Origin: an uncultured Bacteroidota bacterium
GTDB lineage: Bacteria; Bacteroidota; Bacteroidia; 2-12-FULL-35-15
Assembly (NCBI GenBank): GCA_903926385.1
Contig: CAIYIS010000076.1
Coordinates: 1 to 64,000, forward strand
Reading direction: 5' to 3'
DNA: 64,000 nucleotides
Numbering within the stretch: the first letter of the stretch is position 1; each line of letters starts with the position of its first letter. The notes under the pieces were generated by a model, which had not been told where the DNA came from, ran no database searches, and saw nothing but the letters and a program-made list of their open reading frames with translations. Made by a program: the position numbers and the translations under genes. Positions 34,184 to 42,876 of the stretch are shown here, piece by piece.

Positions 34184-36310
34184 ATGAGTACAACACCTAA
34201 AAAACACTTAACAACCCCAGTGAATCAACTTGATTCATTGTTCAAACCAAAATCGATTGCAATCATTGGAGCATCATCCAAAGATTTATCAATTGGAAAT
34301 GTAATTATTAAAAACCTTGTTCATTTTGGATACAAAGGGCCTATTTACCCTATCAATCCTAAAGAACCCGAAATAAGAGGAATAAAAGCCTACCCAACTA
34401 TTTTCGATGTGCCTCACGATATTGATGCAGCACATGTAATCATTCCGAGCAAATTTGTTCCTCAGATAATAGAAGATTGCGGAAAAAAAGGAATTAAATC
34501 TGTTATCATCAATTCAGCTGGATTCAGCGAAATGGGCGAAGAAGGAGTAGCTTTACAAAAAGCATTTTTGGCAAAAGCAAAAGAATATGGTGTGCGCATC
34601 TTTGGCCCAAACTGCCAGGGCATCATCAATTGCGACCCTGATTACAATGCGTATTGCGATTTTACATTCACCTTTCCTAAACCAGGTTCCATCTCTATAG
34701 TAGCGCTGAGTGGCGGTGTGGGTGCATTCATCATGCAAAGTTTATTCGACCTCGATATCGGAATGCGCATGTATGCATCTAATGGAAACGCCTGCGATGT
34801 GTCGATTTCGGATGTGGTGAATTATTACGGAGATGACGATGGAACAAAAGCAATCATCCTTTATACCGAAGGTTTTGCTAATCCAAAAGAGTTTATGGAA
34901 ACCGCGAAAAAAGTGGCGAAGAAAAAACCGATACTTGCCATGAAAGCAGGGCGTACCGAAGAAGGCGCTAAAGCAGCCGCCTCTCACACCGGTTCGCTGG
35001 CAGGAGTGGATATTGCTACCGAACTCATTTTCGAGAAAACAGGAATGCTTGCGTTTAACAACGAAGAAGAGATGTGTCAAACAGCGATGGCTTTTTCTAC
35101 ACAGCCTATACCGAAAGGCAATCGTGTTGGAATCATCACCAACACAGGCGGTCCGGCTGTGATAGCTACTGACGAGCTGGTAAGTGCCGGACTCGAAATA
35201 CCTGCATTATCAGCCAAAGCAAAAGAAATACTTACCGCCACTCAATTGCCGGAGGCCAGCATTGGCAATCCCATTGATGTGGTAGCAACCGGTGGTGGTG
35301 CGCATTTCCGCAGTGCATTAGATGTGCTGATGAACGAAGATACTATCGATTCTATTTATATCAATTTTGTAACTGCACCGTTTACCGACACTGACGAAGT
35401 GGCGCGACAAATAGTGGAAGTAAACAAAATGAAAAAGAAACCTATTGTGTGCAATTTCATGACCAACATGAGCATGGAGCGCTATCAGGTAACAGCAAAA
35501 ATAATGAAAGATGGTGGTGTGCCTTGTTATGCATTCCCTACTACGGCTGCCAAAGCGCTGGGTGCTTTGTACAAATATCACAAGGTAAGTTCTCGCAACA
35601 TTGGCGAAGCTCGCGAATTTACCGACATCAAAAAAGATGTGGCATTGGCCATCATCAACAATGCAAAAGAAGAAGGAAAAACATTTTTATGTTCTTCGGA
35701 TGTGTATCAATTACTCGAAGAATATGGTATTCCGGTTGCCGACTGGCGTGTGGCCAACTCGGCTGACGAAGCAGTGAAAGGTGCCGAAGCCATTGGATTT
35801 CCGGTGGTGATTAAAGTAGATGCCGAATCATTGGTTCACAAAAGCGATTTGGGCGGAGTGGTGATAAATCTCAAGACTGCTGCCGATGTGCGCGCTACTG
35901 TTGAGAAAATGAAAGCTCAGTTTGATGCTCCCGATTTAAAATTCTTTGTTCAGAAATTTTTGCCCGGAGGAAGAGAACTCATAGCAGGTGTGAGTGCCAA
36001 AAAAGATTTGGGACACCTCATTATGTTTGGTATTGGCGGCATCTATGTAGAAGTGTTGAAAGATGTTGTTTTCAAAATAGCACCTGTGACGGAAGTTGAA
36101 GCCACAGAAATGTTGGCAAAAATAAAAGCTACCAAACTACTGGATGGGGTGCGTGGCGAAAAAGCAATTCACAAAGCAAGTGTTATCGAAATCATTCAGC
36201 GCTTGTCGCAACTGGTTTGCGACTTGCCAATGATTGAAGAAATGGATTTGAACCCTATCATGGCTTTCGGAGACAAAGCATTTGTGGTGGATGCACGTAT
36301 CAAGATTTAG
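34184..36310 (+). CDS. ADP-forming acetate/acyl-CoA synthetase (fused alpha-beta)
   Basis: The ATG at 34184 (MSTTPKKHLTT) is preferred; a longer frame from 34121 adds 21 non-conserved residues. The 708-residue product has the CoA-binding Rossmann domain (SIAIIGASSKDLSIGNVI, about 22-115) and the succinyl-CoA-ligase-like domain with the phospho-histidine segment ASHTGSLAG. An ATP-grasp domain covers the last 220 residues (VIKVDAESLVHKSDLGGVV). Such enzymes convert acyl-CoA + ADP + Pi to acid + ATP, or the reverse, in fermenters. It is 86 bp ahead of an HgdB-type gene, suggesting acyl-CoA fermentation. Acyl specificity is unknown. Confidence 0.88.
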   Translation: MSTTPKKHLTTPVNQLDSLFKPKSIAIIGASSKDLSIGNVIIKNLVHFGYKGPIYPINPKEPEIRGIKAYPTIFDVPHDIDAAHVIIPSKFVPQIIEDCGKKGIKSVIINSAGFSEMGEEGVALQKAFLAKAKEYGVRIFGPNCQGIINCDPDYNAYCDFTFTFPKPGSISIVALSGGVGAFIMQSLFDLDIGMRMYASNGNACDVSISDVVNYYGDDDGTKAIILYTEGFANPKEFMETAKKVAKKKPILAMKAGRTEEGAKAAASHTGSLAGVDIATELIFEKTGMLAFNNEEEMCQTAMAFSTQPIPKGNRVGIITNTGGPAVIATDELVSAGLEIPALSAKAKEILTATQLPEASIGNPIDVVATGGGAHFRSALDVLMNEDTIDSIYINFVTAPFTDTDEVARQIVEVNKMKKKPIVCNFMTNMSMERYQVTAKIMKDGGVPCYAFPTTAAKALGALYKYHKVSSRNIGEAREFTDIKKDVALAIINNAKEEGKTFLCSSDVYQLLEEYGIPVADWRVANSADEAVKGAEAIGFPVVIKVDAESLVHKSDLGGVVINLKTAADVRATVEKMKAQFDAPDLKFFVQKFLPGGRELIAGVSAKKDLGHLIMFGIGGIYVEVLKDVVFKIAPVTEVEATEMLAKIKATKLLDGVRGEKAIHKASVIEIIQRLSQLVCDLPMIEEMDLNPIMAFGDKAFVVDARIKI

Positions 36311-36314
36311 TTAG

Positions 36315-36391
36315 TGAATAGTAAATAGCGAATAGTGAATAGTGATTAGCGAAAAGTAAACTGGGATTAGTAAAAAGTAATTAGAGAAAAA
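36315..36391. repeat. Eleven heptamers in perfect 7-bp register
   Basis: Units from 36315: TGAATAG, TAAATAG, CGAATAG, TGAATAG, TGATTAG, CGAAAAG, TAAACTG, GGATTAG, TAAAAAG, TAATTAG, AGAAAAA. It fills the whole gap between the synthetase stop codon and the next start codon. TGA and TAG recur in all three frames. Confidence 0.92.
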
Positions 36392-36396
36392 TAAAA

Positions 36397-37638
36397 ATGG
36401 CAAACGAAGCAAAAAAAGAACAGTACAAAATTCATTCGACAGATGTAATGAAAAAAATAATGGGTGAATATTTTCTTTCACTCGAAACAGGAAAAAAGAA
36501 AATAGCATGGTGTACCAGTGTGGGGCCGGCAGAATTGCTGCGTTCGTTTGGGTTCGAAGTGTATTTTCCCGAAAATCATGGTGCATTATTGGGCGCTACA
36601 CGCACCGCTATGGATTATATTCCCGAAGCTATTAAATGCGGCTACTCCGGCCATGTGTGTTCTTACACCACTGCCGACATTGGTTCTTACCTCAAAAAAG
36701 AAAGTCCGCTTCAAAAACATTATGGCATGAAAGGCGCTCCAAAGCCCGATATCATTGCCTACAACACCAATCAATGCCGCGAGGTGGAAGACTGGTTTGA
36801 ATATTTTGCAGAAGAGTTCAAATGCCCTATTGTAGGCATTCAGCCTCCGCGCCACCTTGACGAAATTACGCAAGACGAAATTGATGTGGTAGTAAAACAG
36901 TTCAAAAAAATGATACCCGTTTGCGAGCAGGTAAGCGGTAATAAATTCGACCTTGATAAATTTAAAGATGTAGTACGATTGAGCAAAGAAGCCACTTTGC
37001 TTTGGCAAAAAGTATTGAAAACATCTACTGCCATGAATGCACCGCTTAGCTTTTTTGACGGAACCATTCACATGGGCCCTATTGTAGTGCTTCGCGGCAC
37101 ACAAGTGGCCAAAGACTATTACACCGGCCTTTTGAAAGAACTCGAAGAAAATGTAAAAAACAATATTGGATTTTTGCCTCAGGCCAAATTGCGTATATTC
37201 TGGGAAGGCATGCCAATATGGGGAAAACTGCGTATGTTCAGCGATTTGTTTAATGCCAACCATGCCGCTGTGGTGGCTTCTACGTATTGCAGCAGCTGGG
37301 TGTTCGATAAGTTTGACGAAAACGACCCTTGGCAATCGACAGCGAAAGCCTATACCGAAATCTTTATCAACCGCAGCGAGAAAGCCAAAATGAAAATGCT
37401 TTCGGAATGGTTTAAAGAATTTAAAATTGATGGCATTGTTTATCACGACTCCAAAACATGTTTCAATAACTCTAATGCTAAATTTGGTATGCCGGGCCGT
37501 TTGTCGGCCATTACAGGGGTTCCTTCGCTTATTATCGAAGGCGATTTATGCGACCTTCGTTTCTTCTCCGAAGGACAAAGTATTACTAAAATCGAAACTT
37601 TCTTAGAACAACTGGAGGAAAGTAAGGCGATGGCGTAA
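36397..37638 (+). CDS. 2-hydroxyacyl-CoA dehydratase / benzoyl-CoA reductase family subunit (HgdB/BcrC-like)
   Basis: The product has 413 residues of the HGD-D superfamily. Candidate cluster ligands are Cys39 (AWCTSVGPAELL), Cys127 (NTNQCREVEDWF) and Cys355 (HDSKTCFNN), at the expected places. IQPPRHLDE and SFFDGTIHMGP are also present, and the C-terminal EGDLCDLRFFSEGQ matches the family GD-x-x-D-x-R pattern. These subunits carry a [4Fe-4S] cluster and act as a pair after one-electron activation by an HgdC-type ATPase. Only one subunit gene is in the window, while an HgdC domain occurs at 48.2 kb. It follows the ADP-forming synthetase on the same strand and ends at a strong terminator. Confidence 0.82.
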   Translation: MANEAKKEQYKIHSTDVMKKIMGEYFLSLETGKKKIAWCTSVGPAELLRSFGFEVYFPENHGALLGATRTAMDYIPEAIKCGYSGHVCSYTTADIGSYLKKESPLQKHYGMKGAPKPDIIAYNTNQCREVEDWFEYFAEEFKCPIVGIQPPRHLDEITQDEIDVVVKQFKKMIPVCEQVSGNKFDLDKFKDVVRLSKEATLLWQKVLKTSTAMNAPLSFFDGTIHMGPIVVLRGTQVAKDYYTGLLKELEENVKNNIGFLPQAKLRIFWEGMPIWGKLRMFSDLFNANHAAVVASTYCSSWVFDKFDENDPWQSTAKAYTEIFINRSEKAKMKMLSEWFKEFKIDGIVYHDSKTCFNNSNAKFGMPGRLSAITGVPSLIIEGDLCDLRFFSEGQSITKIETFLEQLEESKAMA

Positions 37639-37664
37639 TTTTCCTAAAAAAATTATCACAACTA

Positions 37665-37686
37665 AGCCCCGCAAGGGGCTTTTTTT
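37665..37686 (+). terminator. Terminator after the HgdB-like gene
   Basis: The stem AGCCCC-GCAA-GGGGCT is followed by TTTTTT. Confidence 0.93.
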
Positions 37687-37696
37687 CTTCCCAAAG

Positions 37697-37771
37697 TCTC
37701 ACATCTCAATTCTAAATTTGTTCCATTGTTTTTCCCCAACAACTAACAACTATCAACCAACAACTAATTTG
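37697..37771. repeat. Two adjacent 7-bp phased tracts
   Basis: From 37697: TCTCACA, TCTCAAT, TCTAAAT, TTGTTCC, ATTGTTT. From 37737: CAACAAC, TAACAAC, TATCAAC, CAACAAC, TAATTTG. A C-rich stretch of no recognised nature follows up to about 37825. Confidence 0.7.
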
Positions 37772-37886
37772 GGCGTTCAGCCTCCCTGTTCGTTCGTCCC
37801 TGTCCTCCTACCCTCGTGTATTTTTCATTTTTAGTAAATGTATACTATACAATGAAAACTAAAACCAAGAATAAAAACTACTTTAT

Positions 37887-38690
37887 TTATGAAACGCTTT
37901 TTTGATTAAAAAAATATAAAGACGATGCAGTTAAAGCATAAGTAGGAGCCAAAAACCAGCCCACAACGGGAATGAGTAACAAAAACATAAATCCAAGACC
38001 TATTGAAAACATGAAAGGTTTGTTTTGAGAATAAAACTTTTTGCTTTCTTTTAGATTATAGCCTTCTCTTTCCAATGAATAATCTGTCATTAATATTCCA
38101 TTGTAATATGCCTGCACAATAAAGGTGAGCAATGGAGCGATAATACCAACAATGGGAATTAATTTAATCAAAGTTATTAATAGTGCAAATCCCAACTGTT
38201 TTATTGAATTTGTGATAGAGAGCGCAAGGCCTCTTTTTATTTCTTTTATCCAAGCCATAATTTTGAAGGGCTTTGATGTTTTGGTGAGAATAGAATGAAT
38301 TTTCTCACTGATAAATGAAAAATAAGAAGTCCCAACAATCAAAAACAGGGAAGTGAAAATACTGTCTTTATTAGAATCAATAGCATTTTTTAGCAACCAG
38401 AACGCAGCTTTTATTCCTATTTTAAAATCTTCAATACTAAAATTGAAAAAGCCTAATGTGTTTTTTACTACCCAATTTGTCAGCCATGGCTCAAAATTCT
38501 CAATTCCGATAATTATTGCTTTTATGCTGATAGAAAATATCAATAGAAATAATGCACCTGAAATAAGAAGATATTTTGTCAATTTATGCTTCAAAATAAA
38601 ATGATGTGCATCAAAAAAAAACGCAAGACCTTTTAAGATTTTTAAATTGTATTCTTTTGATTGTTTTTTTATTTTTTCAAAATTGAGCAT
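37887..38690 (-). CDS. EI24/CysZ-like multipass membrane protein
   Basis: The start at 38690 (MLNFEKIKKQSKEYN) is chosen. The longer frame to 38822 would overlap the RND gene and has no conserved content. The 267-residue product has about four to five hydrophobic segments. The C-terminal half fits the EI24/CysZ pattern: RGLALSITNSIKQLGFALLI, LIKLIPIVGIIAPLLTFIVQAYYNGILMTDY and a terminal GWFLAPTYALTASSLYF. Members include sulfate permease-like CysZ, but the substrate here is unknown. It starts 2 bp after the RND pump stop codon and is the last gene of that minus-strand operon. Confidence 0.72.
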   Translation of the reverse strand: MLNFEKIKKQSKEYNLKILKGLAFFFDAHHFILKHKLTKYLLISGALFLLIFSISIKAIIIGIENFEPWLTNWVVKNTLGFFNFSIEDFKIGIKAAFWLLKNAIDSNKDSIFTSLFLIVGTSYFSFISEKIHSILTKTSKPFKIMAWIKEIKRGLALSITNSIKQLGFALLITLIKLIPIVGIIAPLLTFIVQAYYNGILMTDYSLEREGYNLKESKKFYSQNKPFMFSIGLGFMFLLLIPVVGWFLAPTYALTASSLYFFNQKSVS

Positions 38691-38692
38691 AA

Positions 38693-41600
38693 CTATCCTT
38701 TTGCATTTATTTTTTCTTTTAAAGTATCTACCAAATAATAAATCATTGGCACTAAAAATACTGTCAAAATTAAAGAAGAAAGTAGTCCTCCAATTATTAC
38801 CCAAGCTAGTCCGTTTTTCCATTCCGCAGCTGTACCTGTGGCCATTGCAATGGGCAACATACCTACAACCATTGAAAGTGTGGTCATCAAAATGGGTCGC
38901 ATTCGACTTTTCCCCGCAACGATTAAAGCCTTCTTAAAGTTGTTGCCTTCTGCTTTTAATTGATTTGTGAAATCAACAATTAGGATAGCATTTTTTACCA
39001 CTAATCCCATAAGCATTATTAGTCCCAATAAAGCGAAAAGACTCAGGTTGCTTAATGATAGGTTCAGTGCTAAAAACGCTCCGATGGCTGCAAGAGGAAT
39101 AGAAAACAAGACTACAAACGGGTAAATAAAATTGTCGTAAAGTGCCACCATAATGAGATAAATCAGCAAAAAGGAAATCAGCAAAACAGAACCTAATGCT
39201 CCGAAACTATCATTCTGCCTTTTGATGTCGCTGCCCCAAGTCATCTGTATTCCTTTTGGTAGTGGATTTTTTTTAAGATAAGTAACTACATCATCGGCCA
39301 CTGTTCCTGAAGGTCTTCCCAACGCATCTGAAGTTAATGTAACTGCGGGTTGCCGGTCTTTCCTTTCTAGTAATGACGGAGAATTGTCTTGCACAACACT
39401 TGCAAATTGTGAAACTTCTACCGGTGCTCCCATAGGGTTGATAAAGGAAAGGTGTTGAACGTCCTCAAAGTTTTTTCGGCTGAATTCATCAAGCCAAATC
39501 CGCACAGGATATTCTGTTCCCTTTTCGGAAAGTACAGCATCGTCATTTCCTGTTAATGCAGTTCTAATAGTCATTCCCACACTGGCTGTTGTTAACCCCA
39601 ATCGCTGCATCTTATCTTTATCAGGAATTATCTTGTATTCCGGGCTTCCCGTTTCAACTGACAAACGCACATTATCTGCACCTGGCATTTTTTCAATAGC
39701 AGACTTTAACTCGTTTCCGCTTTTCATAACTTGATTAATATCGCTTCCGCTTAATGTAATTTCAATGGGTGCAGAACGTGGAATTAAACCTAAGGCCGCC
39801 ATTGAATAATTAATCCCGGGGAATTTTAATTTCAAATCTTCTCGTAGTTTTTTCATGAATGTTTCTGTCGGCATGTTTTTTAGTTCCTTTTTCGGCTTCA
39901 ATTGAATGGTAAATTCTGTTTTGTTTGCCGCACCAACTCCTAAACTGCCGATACCTGTGCTTGGTCCGCCAATGTTGCTGAATAGAGTTGCAACTTCAGG
40001 TTGTTCTAAAATATAAGATTCAATTTTTTGAGATGTTTGATTGTTTTCTTGAATAGAGGCCGATTTGTCAAATTCTAAAGCCATTCTGAATTTGCCTTGG
40101 TCACCTGTTGAAATTAATTCTTTGCCTATAATTCCCTGCTTCATTATACCTGCAGTCATTACAAAAAGAACCAAAATAATCCCTGTAAAAAAGAGTTTGT
40201 GACTTAACACCCATTCCAATTGTTTTCCATACCAATTGGTAAAATTTTCTAATTGATGTTCAAACCAAAGCAGGAAACGATTAAAATAGTTAGTAGGTAA
40301 TAAATCTTCTTTCTTCCCTATTCGAGAAGCTAACCAAGGTGTGAGCGTGAAGCCAACCAGCAAACTTGTAAGAGTGGAAGTGATAACGACCACCGAAAAT
40401 TGTTTGAGCATGTCGGCAACAAAAACCTGTAAGAAAAGAATGGGTAAAAAAACCACTACGTCAACCAGTGTAATAGATAAGGCAGCGAATCCTATTTCCA
40501 TTCTGCCATCCATAGCAGCCACTCGTTTGTCTTTTCCTTTGTCCAGATGTTTTTGTATGTTCTCCAATACTACAACCGCATCGTCAACAAGAATACCAAT
40601 GATTAATGACATGGCCAGCAGAGTCATCAAGTTGAGTGTATAGCCCAGAATCCACATAACTGCAAATGCTGTAATTAAAGAAGTGGGAATAGCAACAATC
40701 ACAATCAAAGAATTCCTGAAACTTCTAAGAAATAAAAGCAGCACAATTGAAACTAATATGACCGCTAAAAACAAATCAAAAACAACTGAATTAACGGCTG
40801 CAATAGTATTGTCGGTGCTGTCATCTGCAATAATGAATTTTGTTTCTGAACTTGAATTTTGTTCTTCAATCGATGTAAATTTTGCACGAACTAATTTTGA
40901 AACATCCACAGCATTGGCATCGCCTTGTTTTTTCAACATTAAACCAATTCCATTTTTGCCATTGTATCTGCTGATGGAAGTTGTTTCTTTTATGCCATCA
41001 ATTACTGTCGCTACATCTTTTACGTACACAGGGCTTCCGGCAAGTGGCAATGCTATCTGAACATTCTTTATGTCTTCTATACTTGCGAATTTCCCGGTCA
41101 AACGAACTGAATTATTCTCTTTATTTGTCAGTACTTTTCCGGCCGGTAAGTCTATCCCTGAACGATTAATTGCTTCAACAATTTGATACAACGAAATCTT
41201 GTAAAGTTTCAAATTGTTTTGATTTACTTTCACTTCTATTTCTCTTTCTTCACCGCCAAGAAGAGTAATTTCTGCTACCCCCTTTATTTGTTTAATTTGG
41301 GGCAGATACTCATCTTTCATTTTTTGGTAAAATTCGGTAGGCGATAAATTACTTGTCGCGCTTATAGAGATTATCGGTAAATCATTTGGTGAAACTTTGC
41401 TCATCACAGGACTTAAAATATCCTGTGGTAAATCCTTTCGTATATTGTCTATGTAACGTTGAGCATCTTGCATTGTTTTATCTAAATCCGTTCCGTACTT
41501 AAGGTTGGCTATAATAATTGATGCATTGGGCAAAGATTTTGTAACCAAATAGTCTACCCCTTCTAAATTAGCTAATGCATCTTCTATTTTTCGCGAAACA

Positions 41601-41785
41601 GAAGTTTCCACTTCATTAGGCTCCGCACCGGGATAAACTGTTTTTATTACTACTACCGGTTGATTAAAGTCGGGCATTAATTCATAACTCAGATTTTTGT
41701 AACCGATAAAACCCAATAGAAAAAATATGCTGAAAAGTACAATAATCAGCGAAGGTCGTTTGATGGAAATTTCTGTAATATTCAT
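38693..41785 (-). CDS. RND-family efflux permease (AcrB/HAE-like)
   Basis: The product has 1030 residues with two homologous halves, each one TM helix, a large periplasmic loop and a bundle of TM helices. The N-terminus (ISIKRPSLIIVLFSIFFLLGFIGYKNLSYELMPDFNQPVVVI) and the TM4 proton-relay region GILVDDAVVVLENIQKHLDKG with its Asp pair are diagnostic. The C-terminal half ends LILTVFLVPMIYYLVD. It exports drugs or lipophiles using proton motive force with the adaptor and TolC-like proteins encoded immediately upstream. The whole set follows a TetR gene, which probably represses it. Confidence 0.95.
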   Translation of the reverse strand: MNITEISIKRPSLIIVLFSIFFLLGFIGYKNLSYELMPDFNQPVVVIKTVYPGAEPNEVETSVSRKIEDALANLEGVDYLVTKSLPNASIIIANLKYGTDLDKTMQDAQRYIDNIRKDLPQDILSPVMSKVSPNDLPIISISATSNLSPTEFYQKMKDEYLPQIKQIKGVAEITLLGGEEREIEVKVNQNNLKLYKISLYQIVEAINRSGIDLPAGKVLTNKENNSVRLTGKFASIEDIKNVQIALPLAGSPVYVKDVATVIDGIKETTSISRYNGKNGIGLMLKKQGDANAVDVSKLVRAKFTSIEEQNSSSETKFIIADDSTDNTIAAVNSVVFDLFLAVILVSIVLLLFLRSFRNSLIVIVAIPTSLITAFAVMWILGYTLNLMTLLAMSLIIGILVDDAVVVLENIQKHLDKGKDKRVAAMDGRMEIGFAALSITLVDVVVFLPILFLQVFVADMLKQFSVVVITSTLTSLLVGFTLTPWLASRIGKKEDLLPTNYFNRFLLWFEHQLENFTNWYGKQLEWVLSHKLFFTGIILVLFVMTAGIMKQGIIGKELISTGDQGKFRMALEFDKSASIQENNQTSQKIESYILEQPEVATLFSNIGGPSTGIGSLGVGAANKTEFTIQLKPKKELKNMPTETFMKKLREDLKLKFPGINYSMAALGLIPRSAPIEITLSGSDINQVMKSGNELKSAIEKMPGADNVRLSVETGSPEYKIIPDKDKMQRLGLTTASVGMTIRTALTGNDDAVLSEKGTEYPVRIWLDEFSRKNFEDVQHLSFINPMGAPVEVSQFASVVQDNSPSLLERKDRQPAVTLTSDALGRPSGTVADDVVTYLKKNPLPKGIQMTWGSDIKRQNDSFGALGSVLLISFLLIYLIMVALYDNFIYPFVVLFSIPLAAIGAFLALNLSLSNLSLFALLGLIMLMGLVVKNAILIVDFTNQLKAEGNNFKKALIVAGKSRMRPILMTTLSMVVGMLPIAMATGTAAEWKNGLAWVIIGGLLSSLILTVFLVPMIYYLVDTLKEKINAKG

Positions 41786-41797
41786 TTTTTGCTGAAA

Positions 41798-42868
41798 TTA
41801 TTTTACCGTTACATTAGCACCGTTAAAAAGATTAATAAACCCATTAGTTATCATCACATCACCAGCTTTCAAGCCTCCGGAAACAATTGCCTTGTTTTGA
41901 GTTCGGCTCAAAATGGTTATGTTTTGCACCATGGCTTTTCCATTTTTAATCAGATATACTTGAGGTTGATTTGCCGGACCTGTGATAGTTGATGATGATA
42001 TAACAATACCCTTTTCAGATGTAATTGTTTTCAAATTTACTTTACCAAACATCCCCGATTTTATTTTCATATCAGGTGTGTTACTCACTGTAAACTGAAT
42101 GGGGAAGCTGCTTCCGGCATTAGCTTTACTTCCTATCATTGTTGTTACTCCATTTAGCACTATTTCTGAATAAGCATCTGTTGTTACTTGATAGCTTTGG
42201 TTAACTACAAACAGTTTCAATTCGTTTTCAGAAACATTTGCAGTAAATTTCAAATTGGAGATGTCTGTTATCTGTAGTAACGGAACCCCAGGTGCTGCAA
42301 AAGCTCCGGCTTCGGTCAATTTGGAAGTAACTATTCCTTTAAACGGAGCCTTGATGAGTGTCTTATTTATTTGTTCTAGCAATGTAGCTCGCTGAACTTT
42401 TGCTGATTTTAAAGCCAACTCAGCTTTCTCAAGTTGTACTCCTTGTATAGCGTCTGCTTTTGTTAAAACAGAATAACGATTTACATCGGCTTCCAAACCT
42501 TCAATTTGTAATTCCGTAGTTTGTAATTGAAATTTAAGTAGTGAATTGTCCAGTTGAATCAATGCCTGGCCTTGGGTGACATTACTTCCAATATCAACTA
42601 ATACATCATTTATTTTGCCTTGAACTTCAGCACTTATTTTTGTTTCCTTATTGGGTTCAAATGTTCCCGAAAAAAACAAATCGGCATCCAGATTTTCAAT
42701 TTGTATCGTGTCAGCCAAAACAGGTATAGGCTTTTCAATATCGTATTGATAAACTTTTTGAAGTGTAATTTCTTTATTACTTTTTAGTCGAATTACCATA
42801 GCAGCTACTAATGCCAGTGGAATAAGAACGTATACTGTTTTTTTTAGAACAGATGATTTTGTATTCAT
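41798..42868 (-). CDS. RND efflux periplasmic adaptor (membrane fusion protein)
   Basis: The product has 356 residues. An N-terminal membrane anchor (about 11-24) is followed by the barrel-sandwich/lipoyl halves (EVQGKINDVLVDIGSNVTQGQALIQLD and IKAPFKGIVTSKLTEAGAFAAPGVPLLQI) on either side of a long coiled-coil hairpin (about 125-170). Beta-barrel domains come next. It connects the RND pump to the outer-membrane channel. It lies 8 bp after the TolC-like gene and 12 bp before the pump gene. Confidence 0.93.
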   Translation of the reverse strand: MNTKSSVLKKTVYVLIPLALVAAMVIRLKSNKEITLQKVYQYDIEKPIPVLADTIQIENLDADLFFSGTFEPNKETKISAEVQGKINDVLVDIGSNVTQGQALIQLDNSLLKFQLQTTELQIEGLEADVNRYSVLTKADAIQGVQLEKAELALKSAKVQRATLLEQINKTLIKAPFKGIVTSKLTEAGAFAAPGVPLLQITDISNLKFTANVSENELKLFVVNQSYQVTTDAYSEIVLNGVTTMIGSKANAGSSFPIQFTVSNTPDMKIKSGMFGKVNLKTITSEKGIVISSSTITGPANQPQVYLIKNGKAMVQNITILSRTQNKAIVSGGLKAGDVMITNGFINLFNGANVTVK

Positions 42869-42876
42869 TGTATATA

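Noticed and set aside
36586-37446. 286-residue minus-strand open frame inside the HgdB-like gene
   Set aside because: It is a shadow of a recognised gene; the product has no coherent motifs.
38691-38822. N-terminal extension of the EI24-like protein overlapping the RND gene
   Set aside because: It would overlap the RND C-terminus by 130 bp in another frame and encodes no conserved sequence; the Met at 38690 fits operon spacing.
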